This document shows, one piece after another, positions 58,101 to 64,000 of a DNA stretch of 64,000 nt (positions are counted from its first letter, which is position 1; every line of letters begins with the position of its first letter). The DNA comes from Loripinus fragilis (lineage: Eukaryota; Mollusca; Bivalvia; Lucinida; Lucinidae): positions 90,338,913 to 90,402,912 of the forward strand of contig OZ026520.1 in assembly GCA_964019695.1 (NCBI GenBank). Direction: 5' to 3'. The position numbers and the translations under genes are program-made. The notes beneath the pieces were generated by a model that saw nothing but the letters and a program-made list of their open reading frames with translations, ran no database searches and had not been told where the DNA came from.

Positions 58101-61100
58101 CACTGCTTGCACCTTCCCAGCAGCTCTTGGGGTCTTCACTGTCATCTTTGAAGTGGCTTTAGGAGTCTTAAAATGATAAATAACAAAATAATCAAATGTG
58201 AATGGAACAAAGAACGCTCACACGATGGGTGCCATCTCAAATCCTCACACTTAAAATTTTGACTACACAGCACCCCAAGTCCCACCGTGGGGCATGACCC
58301 AGACAAGGGAATGAAAATTCAGATTGATACATTTTATATCCTTTATTTGTGAGAACACACACAAAAAGTTTGTAAAAACAATCCTTTGAAATTGACTTTG
58401 TAATTGAAATTTAATGATATTTGACCTTTTGACCCCACCCCATGGTCACAAGCTAGACTCAAGGGTACAAATTCACTTGTATTCTGTTCCACTCATCATC
58501 CCCTTCACTTGAATATGCCTCACGACCATGTTCAAAAATATTAAAATTTTTACCCCCATCACCCCAGGGGCATGATGACTAAGGCGATAGAATGAAAATC
58601 CCGTTCAATATGTTTTCAATCTTTTATTTGTAAGAACACACTAAAAGTTTGGAATGGTATAAAAAATCTTTGAAATTGACCTTTATTTGCAAGTGTGTTA
58701 AATGTTGATTACTTCAACAACAGAAACTTATTTTTAACTACTAAGTTATTAAAACAGAATACATCACTTGACAATGGTTGACTGAGGTGGCGGTTTATAT
58801 CGTAAGCTTAAAAAAGTTAAAATAATTATTTTAGGAGATGTGGTTATAGAATTTTTGGTTGGAAAAGATGGAACATTGAAGTGATGAACAAATGCCATGC
58901 TTATTTTTCTTAATCATGGACTTGCTTGTAAGATAATAGGTTTTGAAATGTTGCACGCTTTTTGCCACGTTGCCTATAACCAGAATTCGCGTCTAACGTG
59001 GAGAAAATTCGGAAACGTGAGTTTTGCTCGGACACAACGTTTATATTTATGTGTATTTCTTTACTACTGACTGTACTTGGAAACATTAATTAAAAAAACA
59101 ACAACAAGGGTACCTGTAAGTAAAGAGTGTCTCCGTGATTATACATTGCATTAGTTAGAAGGCTTCCCTGCGAGTTGTACATTTCTTGTAATTCAACAAC
59201 ATCAGAATCTAGGGCGAAGATTTGGTACCAGTACAATGCTTTTCACAATTGCATTGCATGGCGTAACAGAAATGTACCAAAAATCAAATCATGTGATCAA
59301 TTATGTCTTGTCATGGTTGAACGTCTTGTCAAGGTTGAACACATTGGTTCAACACTTAGCAAACTTTTAATCATCGAATAATATAGCAGGACACAAAAAG
59401 TTAGTACAAGCACTGCATTAGAAAATGTTACCAATGATGTTCTGTATTATGAACAGATTTACAAACGCTCACCTGAGTTTTGTTCAAAGCTAACATATAG
59501 GTATCTGTTGAAGGCTGGTCATGTCCCTGGTGACACCTTGGGTTGGCCACTTTTGGCCCAGGGGCATACTTTGAACAACCTTGCATTAGCTAGATAAGAT
59601 GTCCACTAGCTGGTACTACATACTAGCAAAAACTAGAAATGTCAGAGAATCTGACTATAGCCCCGCTGCAGCGCGTTTCATGCAGTAAAAAGGCCAAGTT
59701 CTAAAGATATTAAGCAGGAAAATATAAAGACATTGAGCAGGAACAACATTCTGACAACAAACAAGAGCAATGACTCTGTTACAAATAAGAAAAAAAAAAC
59801 AAGTAACAATTCGGACCTAGATCTTGTCAATTATATGAATGCATGCATAAAATTTGGTGAATTCTGTTAATTTGTTCTCAAGATAATGAGCAGAAATGTA
59901 ATTCTGGAATAAATCAAGGATATTAGCCTTGTACAAATGTGTGAAATTGATGTGTTACGATCCCAAGAATGATCTTGTCTTAATACATGCTTATAAAAAA
60001 TTAGGTGAAATTTTGTCAAATTGTTCTCAAGCTATTGAGCAGAAACAAAATTTTGGCAAAATCAAGGGCTATAACTCTGATAAAAATGTGCCAAAAATGA
60101 TGTGCAATGATCTGAAGCTCGATCTTGTTAATTGGAATGCATATATAAAATCTGGTGAAATTCTATATATTGGTCCTCAAGATATTGAGTGGAAATGAAA
60201 TTTTGGCATATCAAGGGCCATAGCTCTGGTAAAAATTTGGGAAATATGACATTTAAAAATCCTAGGCTAGATCTTGTCTATATTAAATTTGATGAAAATG
60301 TCAATACGTTCTCAAGATATTGAGAGGAAACATAATTTTGGAGTAAATCAGGGTATGCAGGCAAAATATTCGGTACCGTGTTGCTGCAATCTTGATTCTC
60401 TTAAATTTGATATGTAACATGACCATGTTCTGAAAAAGTGGAATTTTGACCAATTGACCCCATCCCTAGGGTCAGGTGGGTGGGTGGGTGGGAGAGGGGG
60501 GTCTGCGGGCAAAATATTTACTAACATGTTGCTCTAGGTCAGGTGGGGCTGGGTGATCTAGGGGTAGGTGGGTCTTCCGGTAAAATATTTGATACCGTGT
60601 TGCTGCAAGCGTGATTCTCGTGAGGCAAACTGACCATGTTCTGAAACAGTGAAATTTTGACCTATTGACCCCATCCCGAGGGGGGGGGGGGTCTGCAGGC
60701 AAAGTATTTTCTGCCATGTTGCTGCTTTAGTGCTTCTGTGTATCTTGATATGCAACATGTCTATGTTGTTGAATTTTGACCCCAACGCCAGGGTCAGGTG
60801 GATGGGCGTAGAGAGGTGGGTAGGGGTCTGGGAGCAAAATATTTGCTACCATGCATCTGCATTCAGGATTTGCTTTAATATGATATGCAACATGACATTG
60901 TTCTTTTGTTTGTATGATTTGATTCTTTACGTCCCATCAACAATCTTTCAGTTAAACAATGAGGTCTTCCTGGGTTGAACCAGTACTAAGCTAGGATAAA
61001 TGCGTCTTGCTCAAGGACCACAACGCAGTGACGCCAGGGAGGCTCGAACCTGCGGCCTCTCGGTCTCAAGTCAAGCACTCTACCACTAAGCCACTGCGCT

Positions 61101-63464
61101 CCCTACATGACATTGTTCTGAAAAAGTTGAATTTTGACCTCCCTGAGTGTGAGACACAGGCCTTGGATCTGAAATTGCGTTTGATATGTTTCATATTTAT
61201 TGTACCTCTGTCTGCATGTGAAAGTTCAGTAAAAATGTTGACAACTTACTGTTATTGCGTAATTTATATATTTGACCTTAAACCCCACCTAAGGGGTCAG
61301 GGGGTGGGGTAAAACTTTAATCACTTTAATCACTGTCTTGCTTATCCAAAGGCACTTGGTAATCATGCCCTACAGTAAGAAGTTGTCCGATATTATTATT
61401 TTTGGAGACACAAAAAAGCCAATATAGCTTTTGCATTAGCCTAAACCTAAGTCAAAAAAGGGCCATAGCTCAGTCAAAAGTTTGCAAAAGACCTCTGACC
61501 TTGACCTGTATTTTATTATGCTTTACCGTTCTGTAAAATTTGATAGATATTGTTGCATCCTTTCAAGTTATTGATCGAAAACCACAAATTGACAATTTTT
61601 AAAAGAGGGCCATCACAAAATTTTGCTGATTACCCCCCCTTATCGAAATTGAACTGTATTTTATGATGCTTGACCCTTCTGTAATGTTTAAATGAAATTG
61701 ATACATCCCTTCAAGAGTTATCCATTGGAAACCAAAAATGTGACGCCGCAGACAACGCCACCGCCGACGTAGTCATGATCCCTATGTGTCATCCTTGCAA
61801 AAATATATCAGTACCTAATTTAATTTTTCGAACAATTGGGTCTGTTACTCATTTTCATTCATTTGGGTATCGCAAATGTTAATTGGGTATTCATCATTTC
61901 TTATAAAATTTTATTAGGGTATTTTGGTTTTTCAATTGAGTATTTTTGTAATGTTAAAACTTTACTTGCCAATCAGTACATATTTTGTCTTATTGCTGCT
62001 TTGAACATAACATGTTGCTCGCAATTGACTTTGTTCTCTCAGATCATATTGAATAAATGAGCCTCGACATGTGACTTCCAACAATGTGGTATTTTGACAT
62101 GCATAGACTCAGACGAGCATGTGCAGTCTCCTTTTAAGCTTAGAAACTCCAAATGATGTTCAGTCAGTAGAATATATAAGCGACTAGCAAAGGCTATGAT
62201 CAGACTCCACTGATGTGCAGGCTGATAGGAGGCTTTCCTGGCTGACATACCACATTGTTGGAAATCTCATGTCATGGCTTAAATGCTGAAAACCAGTCAG
62301 TTGGCTGTGCATAATTAGCCACTCCGAGCTAAAACTGAACTGCAGAAGGCAAAGTGATAAAATTCGGTACCCATGACTCATTTTATTGTATTAGGTATAC
62401 TGAAATTTTCTTGCTTCTTGTTACCCTACCAGATCAATTTAAATTGCTTTTTTGGAAAATTTATTAGGGTAAATACACAAATATGCATACTAATTACAAT
62501 GTAAGGTACTGATATATTTTTTGACCTTTGACTTTCATGGCAATGTTATAGAAAATGTTGACAGTACCCTGTACATCATGTGACCTATGCACCTGTTTGA
62601 AGTTAATACATCCAATGCCCTATGGTCAAGGAGGAGATGCATTTACGAGAAAAAGCATTATTTGACCTTTGGGCAAAGGTCACTGGAAATGCTGCCCAGT
62701 ACCATCTACATCATGTGACCTATAGTCCTGTAAAGTTTGAAGTTAATACATCCAATGTTTTAGTACAAGAAAAAAAGATTATTTGACCTTGACCTTGGGT
62801 CAGTCATATAAGAAATGTTAACCAGTCCCTCTTCATCTCCTATACACTTGCAAGGTATTTCATATATTATTTATTTATAAACGGCAACCAATTAGCAATT
62901 AGTGCACAGGGTTCATACAAGCAAGATTGTGTAAAATTCAAGGACTTTTCAAGGACTTCAAAATAGACTGTCCAACTGTTTTAATGGACGGAGAAACATA
63001 AGAAAAATGTTGATTTATACATTAAAATTTTACTTCGGAAATGCTAGAGTCCATTACTAAAGATATTAGTTTAAGAAAATTAGTATAAAATTGTGGTGCC
63101 TTTATTTGGTGCACCACAGTTTTATACTGATTTAGGTCTCCAAAAACACTGTTGAATCCTCCTGTAAATAGTAAAATTCAAGGACTTTTCAAGGCATTTG
63201 AGTGTTTTTCAAGTACTTTTCAAGGCAAATTTAATTTTCAAGGACTTTTCAAGACAGTCCTGTATATTTAAGTACTTTTCAAGCCTGTGGGAACCCTGAT
63301 GCAGACAAAAGGCGGATATGGTAATAGAAAAAAATAACTTACATCATCAGGCCAGGAGGACAAATATCCACCCCTCACTTTCTTCTTCTGAAGGTCTCTG
63401 ATGTGAATTGCCCTACGAGTCATAACCCACTCACTCTCAAAGGCATCTAGCTGCTCTTTACGTT
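38089..63464 (-). CDS. Gene 2: multi-exon gene, KTPR-motif exons, PTA-repeat region, BEN-like C-terminus (5' incomplete)
   Basis: Eight minus-strand exons: 63464-63343, 58166-57924, 56215-56162, 55023-54952, 53946-53704, 51735-51661, 48277-48215, 40785-38089. All have AG acceptors and GT donors, and every junction between them is phase 0, giving about 1,188 residues. The first exon enters in phase 2, so upstream exons lie beyond 63464. Order: a charged helical segment, a basic KTPR-rich exon, two small exons, a second copy of the KTPR exon, two small basic exons, then a large exon with a helical stretch, about forty PTA-rich 13-residue repeats and a C-terminal domain resembling BEN DNA/protein-binding domains. 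I do not recognise the gene. Basic TP-rich segments suggest a nuclear, possibly cell-cycle-regulated protein (inference). Further small exons may have been missed. Confidence 0.7.
38830..40455 (-). repeat. 39-bp coding minisatellite (~41 units)
   Basis: The unit is 39 bp, a multiple of three, so all six frames tend to stay open and produce large antisense shadows. Higher-order structure is present: the irregular segment around 39240-39380 recurs at 39958-40100, and the block around 39828-39940 recurs near 40168-40280. Confidence 0.95.
40786..41340. other. Gene 2 intron, no feature
   Basis: No repeat or exon recognised between the terminal-exon acceptor and the SINE at 41341. Confidence 0.4.
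41341..41413 (-). repeat. tRNA-derived SINE head, family 1
   Basis: GGGGAATCGAACCTGCGACC (B box inverse) and ATCCACTACACCACAGCGGC (A box inverse). It is 73 bp and tRNA-sized, but the GTTTACAAGGCAAG stem region is as in the SINE copies at 9155 and 11381, so it is classed as SINE. Confidence 0.75.
41415..42565 (+). repeat. AGGTCA-rich tandem-core repeat, array B
   Basis: Same family as 28225-31130: TTTAAGTAGGTCAAGGTCAA, CCACATCCCCAATGCTACAT, TTTACCATATATGGG. About three diverged units; no head or terminal hairpin remains. Sequence 42566-43260 carries a weak foldback (CTGATCAGACACTGC, GTCTAATCTGG) and nothing else recognised. Confidence 0.65.
43261..43494 (+). mobile_element. MITE family C, copy 3 (intact)
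   Basis: CAGGGGACAAAAATATTTCA at the left, AATATTTGTCCCCTG at the right, flanked by CTCTT (43256-43260, 43495-43499). It is uninterrupted at the point where H3 sits in copy 2. Confidence 0.88.
43548..43783 (+). mobile_element. MITE family B, intact copy
   Basis: TIRs: GGGCCTCAGCATGAGAAAAC then CTGTCTTC at the left, GAAGACAGGTTTTCGCGTGA then CGAGGACC at the right. Interior CAGTCTGATCAGCGCCTTTG. No ORF. Confidence 0.82.
44283..44372. repeat. Foldback element (GATC-rich family)
   Basis: AAACAGTTTGGATCCAGATC with AGGA pairs with TCCTGATCTGGGTCCAAATTG. Same family as 13843-13933. 44373-44996 holds no recognised feature. Confidence 0.7.
44997..45188 (+). repeat. tRNA-derived SINE, family 3
   Basis: GTGGCTCAGTGGTAGAGTGC head, TACTGGTTCAACCCAGGAAG body, GATGGGACATAAAGAATCAA tail. 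Flanking duplications are weak (AGTGCATT, GGTGCATT). 45189-45593 has no recognised feature. Confidence 0.82.
45594..46880 (+). mobile_element. Pearl/HINE-like tandem-core element, array 2
   Basis: The head ACAAGAGGGCCAAGTGGCCC then ACCTGAG is followed by about six units of roughly 185 bp with GAACAAACTTGGTAGAGGTC, CCAAATATCAAGGCTCTAGG, GGTTTCAGACAAGAAGATTT and GGGGCGGGGCCATTTTTGGC. The tail has GACGGATGACACATGACGAA and a hairpin-like TAGCTCACTCTGAGC to GGTGAGCTAAAA at 46843-46877. Array 1 at 16050-17637 is the inverse-oriented relative. Confidence 0.72.
46881..47991. other. Gene 2 intron; fragment of element head
   Basis: GGCCCTTTGTTGCTCAACTG at about 47441 resembles the head region near 17600 in inverse. 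The rest is unassigned. Confidence 0.4.
47992..48180 (-). repeat. tRNA-derived SINE, family 3, head slightly truncated
   Basis: Body and B box are present; the outermost tRNA bases are missing. Flanked by TTCATGTGAG at 47982-47991 and 48181-48190. It lies 24 bp beyond the gene 2 exon donor at 48214. Confidence 0.88.
48215..48277 (-). CDS. Gene 2 small exon (21 codons)
   Basis: Acceptor CTTCTCCCCAG, donor GTAAGTATC. Reads KKTQKRLQLSNGSSFQPI then SRT in phase 0. Basic, no domain recognised. All three frames are open, so the frame rests on phase consistency with the neighbours. Confidence 0.65.
49092..49710 (+). mobile_element. MITE family E, copy 2
   Basis: GAGCCAAGATCTGACAAAAG then GGTC at the left, GGACCCTTTTGTCAGATCGG then CCCTC at the right. 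Sister of 20650-21235. 48278-49091 and 49711-51660 contain no supported gene; short (CT) and (AC) runs occur near 48910, 49000 and 49925. Confidence 0.7.
51661..51735 (-). CDS. Gene 2 small exon (25 codons)
   Basis: Acceptor ATTTCCTAG, donor GTAAGTGT. Reads VPKKTSKPVQMACITRKV then PTASMKT in phase 0. Lysine/threonine-rich like the flanking exons. Confidence 0.68.
51752..52136 (+). repeat. Compound minisatellite with embedded (TG)n, ending in long (TG)n
   Basis: Four units of about 80-90 bp: TATAGAAGATGCCAATAGAA, CATTCAATTTTCTG, a (TG) run of varying length, then CATGCGACCCCTGGTTAATG. The last unit opens into a (TG) tract of about 85 bp (52037-52121) and a G run. Confidence 0.92.
52137..53703. 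other. Gene 2 intron, no feature
   Basis: AT-rich; small ORFs lack splice sites or motifs. Confidence 0.4.
53704..53946 (-). CDS. Gene 2 KTPR exon, downstream copy (81 codons)
   Basis: Acceptor TCATTTTAAG, donor GTAAGTAC. Starts TPKATSKMTVKTPRAAGK and repeats a VKTPR or VETPR core four times at spacings of about 12-35 residues, ending CRRRLSSSSKV. Highly basic with minimal Ser/Thr-Pro phosphosites. It differs from the upstream copy (57924-58166) at about nine of 81 residues and is identical in length. Confidence 0.8.
53981..54164 (-). repeat. tRNA-derived SINE, family 3, beside the duplicated exon
   Basis: Body, B box and A box inverse are present. Flanked by ATAATCAAACATGT on the left and ATAATCAAATGT on the right; the equivalent site beside the other KTPR exon (58188-58199) is empty. 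54165-54951 has no recognised feature. Confidence 0.85.
54952..55023 (-). CDS. Gene 2 small exon (24 codons)
   Basis: Acceptor ATATATTTGCAG, donor GTGAGTGG. Reads IQQPLSKRFARAAEETRV then TGKAIN, phase 0. Helix-prone and basic. Confidence 0.72.
55483..55632 (+). repeat. 75-bp tandem duplication
   Basis: ACTTAAGTTAGATATATTTC to ACTTTGACAAGA occurs twice with a single visible base difference, so it is recent. The surrounding sequence (55640-56060) resembles the CAAGGGCCATAACTC-type repeat at 59640-60390. Confidence 0.9.
56162..56215 (-). CDS. Gene 2 small exon (18 codons)
   Basis: Acceptor TTTTTTTAG, donor GTAAGCC. Reads ELEGLKNQVQLKRKATLE, phase 0, a possible short coiled coil. Confidence 0.72.
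56216..57560. other. Gene 2 intron, no feature
   Basis: Includes an 18-bp C run at about 56551-56568. The ORF at 56621-56899 has no splice sites or recognisable domain. Confidence 0.4.
57565..57850. repeat. Repeat pair with GCAAGCTGGGCC
   Basis: CAGGAGCAAGCTGGGCCCCT near 57578 and CAGGGGCAAGCTGGGCCACT near 57760, each followed by GGGCCCAGC; perhaps two CAGGGGCAAG-ended MITE fragments. Confidence 0.4.
57924..58166 (-). CDS. Gene 2 KTPR exon, upstream copy (81 codons)
   Basis: Acceptor TCATTTTAAG, donor GTAAGGAT. Reads TPKATSKMTVKTPRAAGK, VETPRVAPSLRAVKTPRV, ending CRRKLSSSSDL, phase 0. It is a tandem duplicate of 53704-53946, with the acceptor and about 26 bp of adjoining intron also conserved. 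Confidence 0.8.
58250..58690 (+). repeat. Interspersed repeat family G fragment
   Basis: ATGCCTCACGACCATGTTCA, CACCCCAGGGGCATGATG and TTTGTAAGAACACAC blocks, repeated twice within. 58700-59460 holds no recognised feature. Confidence 0.5.
59460..59650 (+). repeat. Head fragment of tandem-core element (array 2 family)
   Basis: CGCTCACCTGAGTTTTGTTC and GGTCATGTCCCTGGTGACAC match 45620-45690. Confidence 0.6.
59650..60390 (+). repeat. Tandem repeat array (~150-165 bp units)
   Basis: Units with CTAGATCTTGTCAATT, AAAATTTGGTGAAATTC, TGTTCTCAAGATATTGAGC and AAATCAAGGGCTATAACTC, about four copies; a further fragment runs from about 63610 to 63870. Probably another tandem-core element. Confidence 0.6.
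60391..61798 (+). repeat. Interspersed repeat family G, diverged array
   Basis: Four units of about 150-180 bp with GGGCAAAATATTTGCTACCA and ATGCAACATGACCATGTTCT precede a SINE; afterwards TTTGACCTTAAACCCCACCT and CCGCAGACAACGCCACCGCC as in the other copies. Confidence 0.55.
60905..61104 (-). repeat. tRNA-derived SINE, family 3, full copy with 15-bp duplication
   Basis: GATTTGATTCTTTACGTCCC tail inverse to CACTAAGCCACTGCGCTCCC head inverse. Flanked by ACATGACATTGTTCT at 60890-60904 and 61105-61119. Confidence 0.92.
61799..62521 (+). mobile_element. TIR element with AAAATATATCAGTACCT ends
   Basis: AAAAATATATCAGTACCTAA at the left and AGGTACTGATATATTTTT at the right, with TTTTATTAGGGTA-type blocks inside. 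A family A MITE (62059-62279) is nested in it. No transposase ORF. Confidence 0.7.
62059..62279 (-). mobile_element. MITE family A, copy 6
   Basis: GAGCCTCGACATGTGACTTC start, TCATGTCATGGCTT end, flanked by AAAT on both sides. Confidence 0.82.
62907..63298 (+). mobile_element. MITE with CAGGGTTC ends
   Basis: CAGGGTTCATACAAGC at the left and GCCTGTGGGAACCCTG at the right; several AAATTCAAGGACTTTTCAAG subrepeats near both ends. This style is common among hAT-like MITEs in animals. No clear duplication. Confidence 0.65.
63343..63464 (-). CDS. Gene 2 first recognised exon
   Basis: 122 nt, acceptor TTTTTCTCTGCAG, donor GTAAGTTA. Only one frame is open (two nucleotides of a split codon, then RKEQLDAFESEWVMTRRAIH and IRDLQKKKVRGGYLSSWPDD). 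Charged and helix-prone in the first half. It enters in phase 2, so at least one more upstream exon exists. No domain recognised. Confidence 0.78.
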
Positions 63465-63499
63465 CTGCAGAGAAAAAGGAATTATTTAAAAATCAAATC

Positions 63500-64000
63500 A
63501 ATAAACATGTTAACGGCCCATCCCAGGGGTCGAGGGGGGGGGGGGTGTAAGGACAGAATATGTGCTTGCTTGGTGCTCTTAACTCTATAATCCAATAAAT
63601 TTGATATGAAAAGCTACAATTTTCATAGGATCTGACTATAGCCCCTATGCAGCATATTGAGCAGAAACAAATTCCTGACAGCACTCAAGGACTATAACTC
63701 TGCTACAAATAAGCAAAACATGGGAGGTAGCAATCCTAACCTAGATCTTGAAAAATATAAATGCATTCACAAAATTTGGTGAAATTCTATCCATTTGTTT
63801 TCAAGATATTGAGTGGAAACGAAATTCTAATGTCTATCAAGGATCATAACTCTATTACATAGGATCATTGACCATTTGTACCTTATATGCATATATTTCT
63901 GATTCCCAGATCGCTGCTTTTGAGCTTCTGGTGTGGTGCAATTAGTATCAGTGCAATAGGTGAATCTTATGGCAAGAGCCAGCTAGCAAAATATTTTCAA
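63500..64000. repeat. Repeat fragments at the window edge
   Basis: 63610-63870 repeats the 59650-60390 family (TCTGACTATAGCCCC, AAATTTGGTGAAATTCTAT). No upstream exon of gene 2 was recognised here. Confidence 0.45.

Overview
This is animal nuclear DNA: AT-rich, gene-poor, with GT-AG introns, CA/GT and AT microsatellites, several tRNA-derived SINEs and many terminal-inverted-repeat elements. The repeats point to a bivalve mollusc, probably a heterodont clam or mussel relative: tandem-core elements like the bivalve 'pearl'/HINE group, and SINEs with tRNA-like heads. That assignment is inference from repeat style; no species marker is present. There is no operon, rRNA, CRISPR array or true tRNA gene.

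Only two real genes could be assembled. Gene 1 (+ strand, exons 5872-6462, 14665-14817, 18117-18419) encodes a 348-residue Tc1/mariner-type transposase. Both introns are phase 0, all three acidic catalytic residues (D161, D249, E286) are present, no frame is broken, and a promoter-like region with four CCAAT boxes and a YY1-like start-codon motif lies upstream. No flanking terminal inverted repeats were found, so it may be a host-adopted gene. Its 8.2-kb and 3.3-kb introns are full of non-autonomous transposons.

Gene 2 (- strand, 63464 down to 38089, 5' end not seen) has eight recognised exons, joined in phase 0 at every internal boundary. It has a short helical exon, two copies of an 81-codon basic exon rich in K-T-P-R motifs, four small exons, and a 2.7-kb terminal exon. 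The terminal exon carries about forty 13-residue Pro/Thr/Ala repeats (a 39-bp coding minisatellite) and a C-terminal segment resembling a BEN domain. Its function is unknown; a nuclear or chromatin role is a guess.

Layout: 1-5450, SINEs, a dead mariner transposase (939-2040), MITEs and a tandem-core repeat; 5452-18482, gene 1 with its TE-filled introns; 18526-23530, a long inverted repeat, a 297-bp tandem satellite with internal palindromes, and MITEs; 24110-38000, TIR elements, a large tandem-core array rich in AGGTCA motifs, and more MITEs and SINEs; 38089-63464, gene 2 with repeat-filled introns; 63465-64000, repeat only. Nested insertions with clear target-site duplications, and in some cases empty sibling sites, allow relative dating of several events.
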